Of a DNA stretch of 20,684 nt, positions 7,635-13,209 are shown piece after piece. A model generated the notes under the pieces. The model had not been told where the DNA came from, ran no database searches, and saw only the letters and a program-made list of their open reading frames with translations. The position numbers and the translations under genes were made by a program. The stretch's first letter is position 1; each line of letters starts with the position of its first letter. Source of the stretch: a virus; the IMG/VR virus record IMGVR_UViG_3300022187_000307, positions 1 to 20,684 of that record. The stretch is one strand, 5' to 3'.

Positions 7635-8009
7635 GTGGACAGTAACAGTCTAGGGACTTATGCTGAATATAAGTTCGCCGCTGAATGTATTAAGAGAGGA
7701 TACGAAGTTTCTTTTCCTCTAAAAGACTCGTCTATTTACGACTGCATTATAGACGACGGAAATAAAGTCCACAAAATCCAAGTAAAAGCAACAGCCAAAA
7801 AGATTTTATATGAGAACAGAAAAACTATACAAGTACCGTTACAAAATAATAAGCAACAATATACTCCAGCCAAAGTTGACTACTTTGCTATCTGGTCTGA
7901 GTTTTTTAATGGTTTCTTTATTGTTAAAAATACTGGAAATATGCAGTCATTAAGGTTAGGTATTATAGGTAAATATTCAGAAAATTTTAATAACTTTGCT
8001 TTTGAATAG
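7635..8009 (+). CDS. PD-(D/E)XK endonuclease (PDDEXK_5-like)
   Basis: A 124-residue protein whose pattern fits the PD-(D/E)XK nuclease fold, closest in my reading to the PDDEXK_5 family found in intron-encoded and free-standing phage nucleases. Expected catalytic positions are present: E11 in GTYAEYKFAAE, D36 in SSIYDCIIDDG, and Q49-V-K51 in HKIQVKAT. A later PAKVDYFAIWS segment (about 78-88) matches the conserved VDYFAVY-type strand of that family. The start is GTG 7635: an in-frame stop lies at 7623-7625 and the next Met would remove the catalytic half. It sits alone between two terminators, 15 nt after one and 36 nt before the next, separating capsid from connector genes. Possible roles are a mobile intergenic nuclease, recombination or resolution. 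The nuclease call is good; its target is unknown. Confidence 0.78.
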   Translation: MDSNSLGTYAEYKFAAECIKRGYEVSFPLKDSSIYDCIIDDGNKVHKIQVKATAKKILYENRKTIQVPLQNNKQQYTPAKVDYFAIWSEFFNGFFIVKNTGNMQSLRLGIIGKYSENFNNFAFE

Positions 8010-8044
8010 TAAATTCTTTTCATATTATCAGTTTGGTTAGCTGT

Positions 8045-8078
8045 AAGGCGCTGGATTTATCTCTAGCGCTTTTTTTTT
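8045..8078 (+). terminator. rho-independent terminator after the nuclease gene
   Basis: AAGGCGCT (8045-8052) pairs with AGCGCTTT (8065-8072) with one G-T wobble, around a 12-nt loop, followed by a T tract running to 8078. The last T is also the first base of the TAnnTTTG promoter element, so terminator and promoter are fused back to back. Confidence 0.8.
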
Positions 8079-8085
8079 ATCTTTG
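8078..8085 (+). promoter_or_regulatory. -7 promoter element for the head-completion operon
   Basis: TATCTTTG matches TAnnTTTG and begins at the end of the terminator T tract, 17 nt upstream of ATG 8103. It is identical to the element before the prohead protease. As a terminator immediately precedes it, a promoter is needed here, which raises confidence. Confidence 0.65.
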
Positions 8086-8102
8086 TTTTAAATTATCTTA
8101 TT

Positions 8103-8318
8103 ATGAAAGTTTTAATTAAAAAGGACGTTATCTCTGGACAAGACGGATGGCGTAGAGAGGGTGAAGTACATGATTTATCTCCCAAACTTTACAAACATTA
8201 TATCGACAGAGGTATTGGCGTCCCTTATGAAGAACCAAAGGCTAAACAAGAAAAAGCCAAGCCAGAAACAAAAGAAGCGAAAGCTCCTAAAAAACGAACT
8301 ACTAAAAAGGCTAAATAA
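8103..8318 (+). CDS. small basic-tailed head protein of unknown function (71 aa)
   Basis: First gene of the operon after the promoter at 8078. The N-terminal 45 residues (MKVLIKKDVISGQDGWRREG, then EVHDLSPKLYKHYIDRGIGV) look like a small beta-barrel-type domain. The last 30 residues are a Lys/Ala/Pro/Glu-rich disordered tail ending in KKRTTKKAK. Proteins of this layout commonly sit between capsid and connector genes in siphophages, but I know of no experimentally defined role. Its TAA shares one base with the next ATG. The basic tail would suit contact with DNA or with an acidic partner; that is inference. Confidence 0.65.
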   Translation: MKVLIKKDVISGQDGWRREGEVHDLSPKLYKHYIDRGIGVPYEEPKAKQEKAKPETKEAKAPKKRTTKKAK

Positions 8319-8875
8319 TGGCTTACTACCGCTCATTGTATTATAGCGAAACGCCTAACGATTTTCATTCCCAGTTAAAGATAAATTCTACGACTGGGGG
8401 TGAAATTGTTACTCAGGCTAACGTTAAAGATTTTGCGAGAATAGATACTTCAACTGATGACGACCTTATAGACAGAATGATTACTCAAGCGAGAATCGTT
8501 ATCGAAAACTATATAGGCAAAGATATTGTAGCAAAAAACAGAACGTATTTTTCTTTCTTTGAAAAGGATAGATTCGCCCTACCTTTTGCACCAGTTTCTA
8601 GTATTTCTTCTGTAAGCGTTCAAGGCAGTACCGCTACTTACGAGTCTAAAGGTTTGGATAAGGAAATAGTCGAGCTTAACGAATTGCCAGCTAAAGAAAT
8701 AGAAGTTACATATATAACAACTGGACTAGATGACAGTTTATTAAAACAAGCTATAATTCAACTGGCGGCTACTTATTACGATAATCGTTCTGACTTTGTA
8801 ACTGGAAAAACCGTAGCAGAAGTTCCAACGAATGTAAAAAGCCAATTAAGCTCTTATAAAAATACTTTTATCTAG
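8318..8875 (+). CDS. head-tail connector, HK97 gp6-like
   Basis: A 185-residue protein of the gp6/gp15-like connector type that forms a ring under the portal. The helical core shows the usual layout: TQANVKDFARIDTSTDDDLI (about 32-51), in which helix-starting residues and the acidic DDDL pattern are typical, then MITQARIVIENYIGKDI, a beta region (FALPFAPVSSISSVSV), and the C-terminal helix LLKQAIIQLAATYYDNRSD with the family-typical AxxYDNR ending. Start ATG 8318 overlaps the previous stop by one base; the next gene's ATG follows the stop directly. Position after capsid and before the stopper gene agrees with the assignment. Confidence 0.85.
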   Translation: MAYYRSLYYSETPNDFHSQLKINSTTGGEIVTQANVKDFARIDTSTDDDLIDRMITQARIVIENYIGKDIVAKNRTYFSFFEKDRFALPFAPVSSISSVSVQGSTATYESKGLDKEIVELNELPAKEIEVTYITTGLDDSLLKQAIIQLAATYYDNRSDFVTGKTVAEVPTNVKSQLSSYKNTFI

Positions 8876-9202
8876 ATGGACGCTGGAAAATTAGACACCA
8901 GAGTAGAGATTAAAAGGCAGACTAAGACTTCCGATAATCATGGAGGAACTACGTCTACGATATCTACTTTCTCTACTATTTGGGCGAATAAAAAAGAAGT
9001 CTCTGGAGATATCGTCCAAGAGAACGGAAAGCGTAGGAGAGAACTAGAGATAGAATTGATAGTAAGAAAGCGAACCGCTGACACTATAAACGATACTGAT
9101 ATTCTTAGAATAGAGGGCGTTTCTGGCGACTATAGAATTAATGGTAGATTCGATTCTACCCATAAATATTTTAGCACCTTAAAAGCGACTAAAATTGGTT
9201 GA
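8876..9202 (+). CDS. head closure / head-tail joining protein (SPP1 gp16-like)
   Basis: A 108-residue beta-rich protein of the Phage_H_T_join type, the stopper that plugs the connector after packaging. It opens with the family pattern MDAGKLDTRVEIKRQTKTSD (the conserved L-x-x-R-V-x-I segment), continues with STFSTIWANKKEVSGD, and ends with DTDILRIEGVSGDYRINGRF, where DYRI matches the conserved Y-x-I strand. Length is normal. It begins on the base after the previous stop and overlaps the next gene by 8 nt, as in other siphophage head-completion operons. Confidence 0.85.
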   Translation: MDAGKLDTRVEIKRQTKTSDNHGGTTSTISTFSTIWANKKEVSGDIVQENGKRRRELEIELIVRKRTADTINDTDILRIEGVSGDYRINGRFDSTHKYFSTLKATKIG

Positions 9203-9635
9203 AGTAAAAATTAAAAATAGCGACCTAAAAGAATTGCAGCAAAAGCTCAAAATGCTCAAAAATATATCTGAGCAAGAGTTTTCTAATGAGATTGGATTGA
9301 CAGCTGCTAAATCCTCTGCTAGAATGAAATCAGTAGCTCCAGTAGATACTGGTAATTTAAAGCAATCAATATTTTATAGTAGAGCTAAAAATCAAGCTGT
9401 CCTAAGAGCAAAAGCTAAATATGCGCCTTACGTTGAGTTTGGAACTGGTCGCCTAGTAGATTTAGACGATTTAACAGAACTTGGCTTACCAGCTTCTTAT
9501 GCGGCTAAATTCAAAGGCAAAGGAATAAGAGACGTAAACCTACCAGCAAGACCTTACTTTTTTAGTTCTATTAGATTTGAATTTAAGAAACTTTTAGACC
9601 GATTAGACGATAGATTTAAAAAAGCGACTAGATGA
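9195..9635 (+). CDS. tail completion / neck protein, HK97 gp10-like
   Basis: A 146-residue member of the HK97-gp10_like family, expected at the head-tail junction. Diagnostic parts are VAPVDTGNLKQSIFYSR near residues 46-62 and AKYAPYVEFGTGRLVDL near 76-92, followed by PARPYFFSSIRFE near the C-terminus; the APVDTGxLxxSI and YAxxVEFGT motifs are characteristic. Start is TTG 9195: an in-frame stop lies at 9180-9182, no ATG or GTG is available before it, and the next Met (9252) would delete the N-terminal helix that the family normally has (VEVKIKNSDLKELQQKL). The TTG overlaps the previous gene by 8 nt. Confidence 0.88.
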   Translation: MVEVKIKNSDLKELQQKLKMLKNISEQEFSNEIGLTAAKSSARMKSVAPVDTGNLKQSIFYSRAKNQAVLRAKAKYAPYVEFGTGRLVDLDDLTELGLPASYAAKFKGKGIRDVNLPARPYFFSSIRFEFKKLLDRLDDRFKKATR

Positions 9636-10069
9636 CAGAGGCGATTCATTTTATAAGAAAAGCGATTATAGACGCTCTAACGAACCAAATTACTATAAAT
9701 GGTTCTACTGTCCCTATTTATAATAGAGTCCCTAGTAGCGCCTCTGAGCCTTATATAAAGGTCTATTCTGTATCTAGTAACGAGGCTGACCAAAATAGAG
9801 ATAGTTTTAATCTAGAATGCTTAACAAGAATAGAAGTCGTTACTGCTTTTGATTCAGACGATGGAGGAGAATTACAATGCAATCAAATAGTAAGCGATGC
9901 TCTTAATATAGTTAGAACTCGTTCCGCTGGTTACTTTGATTTATCTGGAGATAACTTTAATGTTTATACTTCAGTTAATGAGGGTATAACTTACTTCGAG
10001 GACGATTTGTCAGACAAGACTTATTTTAGAGCTATTATAGAATTATCAAATAGAGTAGAAAAAATATAA
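9632..10069 (+). CDS. tail terminator/completion protein, gp17/DUF3168-like
   Basis: A 145-residue protein starting in an ATGA overlap with the previous stop. It opens with a helix (AIHFIRKAIIDALTNQITI), then PIYNRVPSSASEPYIKVYSV, which resembles the VxxxxxEPYIxI segment of DUF3168/gp17-like tail completion proteins, and ends with a beta-rich part (YFRAIIELSNRVEKI) similar to the closing strands of the family. Such proteins cap the tail tube at the head end. The major tail protein normally follows directly; here it does not appear until 15119, because lysis and fibre genes intervene. Confidence 0.75.
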   Translation: MTEAIHFIRKAIIDALTNQITINGSTVPIYNRVPSSASEPYIKVYSVSSNEADQNRDSFNLECLTRIEVVTAFDSDDGGELQCNQIVSDALNIVRTRSAGYFDLSGDNFNVYTSVNEGITYFEDDLSDKTYFRAIIELSNRVEKI

Positions 10070-10070
10070 A

Positions 10071-10211
10071 GTGGAAAATTTAAGATTGTATTTAGTAAAC
10101 ACAATGGCAGTAGGCTTCTCATTAGCAAATATAAATATGGTATTAAGTACTTTAGTACTAATCGCCTCATTAATCTGGACTATAATTCAAATAAAAGATA
10201 AATTAAAATGA
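10071..10211 (+). CDS. small holin-like membrane protein (46 aa)
   Basis: GTG 10071 starts one base after the previous stop and opens a 46-residue frame that ends in an ATGA overlap with the next gene, so the fit between neighbours is exact. The product has one long hydrophobic segment (VLSTLVLIASLIWTIIQI, about residues 24-41) followed by a basic end (KDKLK), with a weaker hydrophobic part before it. Similar tiny proteins recur in lysis regions of flavobacterial phages as I remember. Holin-like is inferred from size, charge pattern and location upstream of an endolysin. Confidence 0.55.
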   Translation: MENLRLYLVNTMAVGFSLANINMVLSTLVLIASLIWTIIQIKDKLK

Positions 10212-10573
10212 AAAAAAAGGACATTGTACATTACTCAGGAGCAGCGGGAATTTTTGTTTTAGTAATATTCCTATTATTATACTTAGCAAACAATACTATA
10301 CCTACTGAAAATAAGGATATAATTGTTTCTATCGTGGGAATGATAGTCGGGAGTTTGTCGGTCGTAATTTATGCTATCATTGGCAGAAATCCAGATGAGG
10401 TCGCTGACTTAACTTCTAAAGTAGAATCTCAACAAAAACAAATACAAACTCTAGTAGAGCAGAAAGATGCTTACGAGTCACTTATGATAAATTTACAGAA
10501 AGATATAATTGAGAAACTAGCATTAGCAGGAGAAGCTGCATTTGCGTCTATAATAAAAAATAGAAATGAATAA
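10208..10573 (+). CDS. two-TM membrane protein with coiled-coil tail, possible holin/spanin partner
   Basis: A 121-residue protein. Residues 11-27 (GAAGIFVLVIFLLLYLA) and 38-59 (DIIVSIVGMIVGSLSVVIYAII) are transmembrane segments. The remainder, from about 65 to 121, is polar and heptad-like (SKVESQQKQIQTLVEQKD), a probable coiled coil. With both membrane passes near the N-terminus and a lysine-rich start (MKKKD), both ends are predicted cytoplasmic. It overlaps the previous gene (ATGA) and the next by 8 nt. The lysis-cluster setting suggests a holin or holin regulator; spanin is less likely without a periplasmic reach. No family recognised. Confidence 0.6.
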   Translation: MKKKDIVHYSGAAGIFVLVIFLLLYLANNTIPTENKDIIVSIVGMIVGSLSVVIYAIIGRNPDEVADLTSKVESQQKQIQTLVEQKDAYESLMINLQKDIIEKLALAGEAAFASIIKNRNE

Positions 10574-10706
10574 AATAAAATTGTATTGGTTGATTTCAAA
10601 AGAATGGATAATTAGTAAATATACAAGCGGTAAGGCTATAGATTTATTAATTATGGTGGGAATAGGAATTTGTGTAATAGCAGTATTTAGCGTTTTACTT
10701 TATTAA
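10566..10706 (+). CDS. small single-pass membrane protein (46 aa)
   Basis: ATG 10566 opens a 46-codon frame overlapping the preceding gene by 8 nt and the following endolysin start by one base. The first 20 residues are basic and aromatic (MNKIKLYWLISKEWIISKYT), and a single hydrophobic segment fills the end (LLIMVGIGICVIAVFSVLL, about 27-45). The positive N-terminus predicts N-in orientation with almost no outside tail. It may be a second holin-like or pinholin-like peptide. Real status rests on the exact overlaps on both sides. Confidence 0.5.
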   Translation: MNKIKLYWLISKEWIISKYTSGKAIDLLIMVGIGICVIAVFSVLLY

Positions 10707-11077
10707 TGGATTTAAAATATTTTAATTTAAGTGAGTTCGACTGTCCGTCTGAAAAGGGTAGCGGTTCTGATATGGATAGCTCTTTTCTTGAAATGCTCGA
10801 AAGAGCCAGAGAAATATCTGGAATCCCCTACAAAATCACTTCTGGAGTACGTCGACCTGAGAGAAATTTGGCTATTGGGGGAAAACCCGACAGCTCACAC
10901 CTCTACGGATTTGCGGCAGATATTGCTGCTACCGATTCTAGAAGTCGATTCCTTATCGTCGACGGTTTGCTTAAAGCTGGATTTACAAGAATTGGTATTG
11001 CTGGAAACAACAAAGGCAAATTTATCCACGTTGATTCAGACCCAAACAAATCGCCTAACGTTATCTGGTGTTACTAA
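10706..11077 (+). CDS. M15-type peptidoglycan peptidase (endolysin)
   Basis: A 123-residue zinc peptidase of the Peptidase_M15_3 type, which cleaves peptide cross-links or stems in the cell wall. The zinc motif SSHLYGFAADI (63-73) supplies H65 and D72 in the S-x-H-x-x-G-x-A-x-D pattern, and FIHVD (106-110) supplies H108. YKITSGVRRPERN (42-54) matches the conserved strand with SGxRxPxxN. The N-terminal NLSEFDCPSEKGSG resembles the usual F-x-C short motif of phage M15 proteins. There is no signal peptide, so passage through the membrane would need a holin, several candidates for which surround it. It could alternatively be a virion or immunity-type carboxypeptidase, but context favours lysis. 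Confidence 0.88.
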   Translation: MDLKYFNLSEFDCPSEKGSGSDMDSSFLEMLERAREISGIPYKITSGVRRPERNLAIGGKPDSSHLYGFAADIAATDSRSRFLIVDGLLKAGFTRIGIAGNNKGKFIHVDSDPNKSPNVIWCY

Positions 11078-11083
11078 AACTGT

Positions 11084-11088
11084 AGGAG
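11084..11088 (+). promoter_or_regulatory. Shine-Dalgarno-like AGGAG before the 3-TM holin gene
   Basis: AGGAG lies seven bases before ATG 11096. It is the clearest well-spaced Shine-Dalgarno sequence I noticed in a window where most genes have none, and it supports ATG 11096 as the start. Confidence 0.45.
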
Positions 11089-11095
11089 ATACGCT

Positions 11096-11476
11096 ATGCT
11101 TAAAATATTAATGAGTCTTTTAGGTAAAGGTGGTGGAGGAGGTAAGTCCGCTATAGGAGGTCTAGCTATGGAACTCAGGGAGGCGATAAAGGGAAAAGAA
11201 TTAGACCCTAATCAAATACTAGAGCTTCAAACTAAAATCAACGAAGTAGAGGCGCAACATAGGAGTATGTTCGTAGCTGGTTGGAGACCGTTTATAGGAT
11301 GGGTATGCGGATTGGCTTTCGCCTATCATTTTGTCGCTTTTCCTATTGTTAGAACAATCTACCCAGAGATAGATTTCCCTACTTTAAATACCGAGCCTTT
11401 ATTTACTGTATTAATGGGAATGTTAGGACTCGGAGGTCTTAGAACGTTTGAGAAACTAAAAGGAAAGACCAAATAA
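11096..11476 (+). CDS. holin, 3-TM (GTA_holin_3TM-like)
   Basis: A 126-residue protein resembling the 3-TM holin family (PF11351-like). After a glycine-rich start (LLGKGGGGGKSAIGG) comes a helical, charged region (LDPNQILELQTKINEVEAQH) and then the family hallmark AGWRPFIGWVCGLAFAYHFV (about 61-80), in which the AGWRPxxGWxC pattern is well conserved. A second hydrophobic stretch (FTVLMGMLGLGGLRTFEK) closes it. It would make or regulate the membrane hole for the endolysin just upstream. Start supported by the AGGAG at 11084. It ends with a one-base overlap with a 29-codon frame. Confidence 0.82.
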   Translation: MLKILMSLLGKGGGGGKSAIGGLAMELREAIKGKELDPNQILELQTKINEVEAQHRSMFVAGWRPFIGWVCGLAFAYHFVAFPIVRTIYPEIDFPTLNTEPLFTVLMGMLGLGGLRTFEKLKGKTK

Positions 11477-11565
11477 TGGGCAAGGCACTAAACAGACGAG
11501 GGAAGTACAGTCATTGTACAAGGGCGCAAAAGCAAGGTAGAAATAAACCAGCAAAAAAGAAATAG
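11476..11565 (+). CDS. very small basic peptide (29 aa)
   Basis: The ATG overlaps the holin stop by one base (TAATG), and the TAG is followed directly by the ATG of the next gene, so this frame fills the gap exactly. The product is strongly basic (MGKALNRRGKYSHCTRAQKQ, then a Lys/Asn/Pro-rich end PAKKK) with one cysteine. Chance open frames rarely fit so precisely at both ends, yet 29 codons is too short to be sure. A nucleic-acid or membrane-surface role is possible. Confidence 0.45.
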   Translation: MGKALNRRGKYSHCTRAQKQGRNKPAKKK

Positions 11566-11802
11566 ATGCCAGACGCCTTTATAAAAAATAATCTATCTAT
11601 AGTGGTTTCTTTTATAGTAACCGTATTTGCAGCTGGTGGAATCTTTGCAGAATTTACAGCTCTAAAAGATGAGATTCATTTAGTCCATGATAGACTAGAC
11701 GAAAAGATACTAGTAATTAACAATCTAGAGAGTCGTATCTTAGAAATAGAAAAAAAATACGAATACGAAAGAGGCTTTTTAGAGGCTAAAAAAATAGATT
11801 AA
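11566..11802 (+). CDS. single-TM coiled-coil protein, spanin-like candidate
   Basis: A 78-residue protein with a transmembrane segment near the N-terminus (LSIVVSFIVTVFAAGGIFAEF, about residues 10-30) followed by a heptad-patterned charged helix to the end (DRLDEKILVINNLESRILEI). A membrane anchor plus a long coiled coil is the layout of inner-membrane spanin subunits, which act last in lysis of Gram-negative hosts. No outer-membrane lipoprotein partner with a lipobox is visible nearby, so the spanin call is tentative. Other options are a holin-associated factor or a minor virion protein. Confidence 0.6.
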   Translation: MPDAFIKNNLSIVVSFIVTVFAAGGIFAEFTALKDEIHLVHDRLDEKILVINNLESRILEIEKKYEYERGFLEAKKID

Positions 11803-11805
11803 ATT

Positions 11806-12099
11806 ATGGCTACTAGAGATTTATATTCAGCAAATAATTTTCACCGAATGAGCTTCGGAGATTTTGGTATGAGAACTTTAATAAAAGGAGCTGAAAATTT
11901 GTCGACTCCCTCTGGAGAGTTTTTCTGTATGATTGAATGTATTGTTTCAGCTACTTTTAGCGGTACTAATGATACTCCAGCTGGTGATACTACCCTTACA
12001 GATTATGACTTGCAAGATGGGCAAATAATCTACGGAAACTTTACAGATATAACATTAACTAAAGGTCATATAATTTGCTACTTAAGGCACGTTCCATAA
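11806..12099 (+). CDS. hypothetical small beta-rich protein, probably virion-associated (97 aa)
   Basis: A 97-residue soluble protein starting three bases after the previous stop and ending directly at the next ATG. Segments such as EFFCMIECIVSATFSGT and DGQIIYGNFTDITLTKGHII look like a beta sandwich; the GxIxxGxFTxIxL pattern is typical of small decoration, spike-base or fibre-associated proteins in marine phages. Its place at the head of the fibre region supports a virion role. I do not recognise a named family. Confidence 0.6.
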   Translation: MATRDLYSANNFHRMSFGDFGMRTLIKGAENLSTPSGEFFCMIECIVSATFSGTNDTPAGDTTLTDYDLQDGQIIYGNFTDITLTKGHIICYLRHVP

Positions 12100-12294
12100 A
12101 TGCTAGGTCTACCAAATAATATTAGAAATAAAGCTGGTAGATTTAGGAAAATAAAACTAAAGGAACTGCTAGAGGAAATTTGGTCGTCTGCTAAAGAGAA
12201 ATGGAATACCTCTAATAATCTTTGGAGCGAAAACGTATTTTCAACTCTAAATAGAAATTGGAACTCCGTTGACGATATTTGGAACGAAATTTAA
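12100..12294 (+). CDS. small Trp-repeat protein of unknown function (64 aa)
   Basis: ATG follows the previous stop directly. The N-terminal 25 residues are basic (IRNKAGRFRKIKLKELLEE). The rest carries tryptophans at 28, 35, 42, 54 and 61, spacings of 7, 7, 12 and 7, in short units such as IWSSAKEKW, NLWSENVF, RNWNSVDDIW. A seven-residue tryptophan period suggests an amphipathic helix with an aromatic face, or a repeating short motif. No family recognised. It precedes a promoter and the fibre genes, so a role in tail-fibre attachment or at the host surface is conceivable but unproved. Confidence 0.6.
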   Translation: MLGLPNNIRNKAGRFRKIKLKELLEEIWSSAKEKWNTSNNLWSENVFSTLNRNWNSVDDIWNEI

Positions 12295-12298
12295 TTCG

Positions 12299-12306
12299 TA
12301 AATTTG
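12299..12306 (+). promoter_or_regulatory. -7 promoter element before the fibre operon
   Basis: TAAATTTG matches TAnnTTTG, 14 nt before ATG 12321 and four bases after the preceding stop. A TTTG lies 17 bp upstream (12278-12281), close to the spacing of the Bacteroidetes -33 element, making this one of the better candidates here. Confidence 0.6.
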
Positions 12307-12320
12307 TATAAATTATAAGT

Positions 12321-13187
12321 ATGGGAACTAGCTTATCTGGTAAAAAAATAAAAGACACCTACGACGGTCTTATAAAGACTACCGATAACACCTCTGTAGG
12401 CGCTACAGACAAAGAACTTACAGACGGTAATGGTAACGATTTAAATATCTCTGTTAATACTTCTGGAGATATAACCGCTGACGGAACGGTAGAGGCGGCT
12501 TCTATAGTTAAGACTGGAGGAACTTCTAGTCAGTTTTTAAAGGCAGACGGTTCTGTAGATTCAAGCACCTATATTACTACTGACAATAATACCAGTTACA
12601 CGATTTCCGCTGTAGATTCTGGAGATAATGCTATTATTAGATTAACTGGTAGCGATTCTTCTACAGACGACGTTACTTTGGTGGCTGGTTCTAACATAAC
12701 ACTAACTCCCTCTGGAGATAATATTACTGTAGCTTCTACCGCTTCTGGAGGAGGATTTACTGTTAATACAGAAAACTTTAGCGGAGATGGGTCGGATACT
12801 ACTTTTGATTTATCTAATACAATCGCAGACGAGGACAATACTCAAGTATTTATAGACGGAGTTTATCAGTCAAAGACTAATTATTCTACTTCTGGAGTAA
12901 CAATAACATTTAGTACAGCACCTCCAAGTGGAACTAATAATATCGAAGTAGTCCATTATATTATGGGCGGAAGTCAAGGCTGTGAGACTGATACGTTTAA
13001 TGGAGATAATTCTACGACTGCATTTACTGTTACTACAGAGCCGTCAAATGAAAACCATTTACAAGTATTTATTGATGGGGTATATCAATCTAAGAGTAAT
13101 TATTCTGTCTCTGGTACTACGCTTACCTTTACGACAGCGCCTCCGACTGGTACAAATAATGTAGAAGTAGTTAATATAAAGATTTAG
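12321..13187 (+). CDS. tail fibre protein with two C-terminal beta repeats
   Basis: A 288-residue Thr/Ser/Asp/Gly-rich fibre-like protein. The N-terminal half has phrases common in phage fibres, such as GGTSSQFLKADGSVDSSTYI (66-85), and strands like NAIIRLTGSDSS and VAGSNITLTPSGDNITVAS. The C-terminal half contains two homologous units (152-212 and 224-286), both carrying QVFIDGVYQSK-NYS followed by ITF/LTF-TAPP-GTNN-EVV. This unit resembles the phage-fibre repeat seen in many marine phages. Likely a receptor-recognition or fibre-shaft component, probably trimeric. It follows a promoter; the stop is directly followed by another promoter. Confidence 0.8.
   Translation: MGTSLSGKKIKDTYDGLIKTTDNTSVGATDKELTDGNGNDLNISVNTSGDITADGTVEAASIVKTGGTSSQFLKADGSVDSSTYITTDNNTSYTISAVDSGDNAIIRLTGSDSSTDDVTLVAGSNITLTPSGDNITVASTASGGGFTVNTENFSGDGSDTTFDLSNTIADEDNTQVFIDGVYQSKTNYSTSGVTITFSTAPPSGTNNIEVVHYIMGGSQGCETDTFNGDNSTTAFTVTTEPSNENHLQVFIDGVYQSKSNYSVSGTTLTFTTAPPTGTNNVEVVNIKI
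12774..12956 (+). repeat. fibre repeat unit 1
   Basis: Codons 152-212 of the fibre gene. The protein unit shares the core QVFIDGVYQSK, then NYS, TF, TAPP, GTNN and EVV in order with unit 2. The nucleotide sequences have diverged mainly at third positions, showing an old internal duplication under protein-level selection. Confidence 0.8.
12990..13178 (+). repeat. fibre repeat unit 2
   Basis: Codons 224-286 of the fibre gene, homologous to unit 1 and separated from it by a Gly/Ser/Cys linker (MGGSQGCETD). It ends two codons before the stop, so the repeats form the C-terminal, probably distal, end of the fibre. Confidence 0.8.
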
Positions 13188-13195
13188 TAAATTTG
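13188..13195 (+). promoter_or_regulatory. -7 promoter element directly after the fibre stop codon
   Basis: TAAATTTG starts on the base after TAG 13185-13187 and lies 14 nt before ATG 13210. The 13-base string TTTAGTAAATTTG, which includes the stop codon, is the same as that before the tape-measure gene, and the following GTAAAAAATAAATA is shared with the promoter at 15095. Confidence 0.6.
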
Positions 13196-13209
13196 TAAAA
13201 AATAAATAA

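Noticed and set aside
8161-8346. 61-aa frame on the + strand
   Set aside because: Out-of-frame shadow of the small basic head protein and connector gene, with composition (KNELLKRLNN) explained by the Lys-rich tail read in another frame.
10731-11111. 126-aa frame overlapping the endolysin
   Set aside because: Shadow of the M15 peptidase, which carries intact zinc motifs in its own frame.
12982-13164. 60-aa frame inside the fibre gene
   Set aside because: Leu/Arg-rich shadow of the repeated fibre segment; the fibre frame shows clear repeat conservation.
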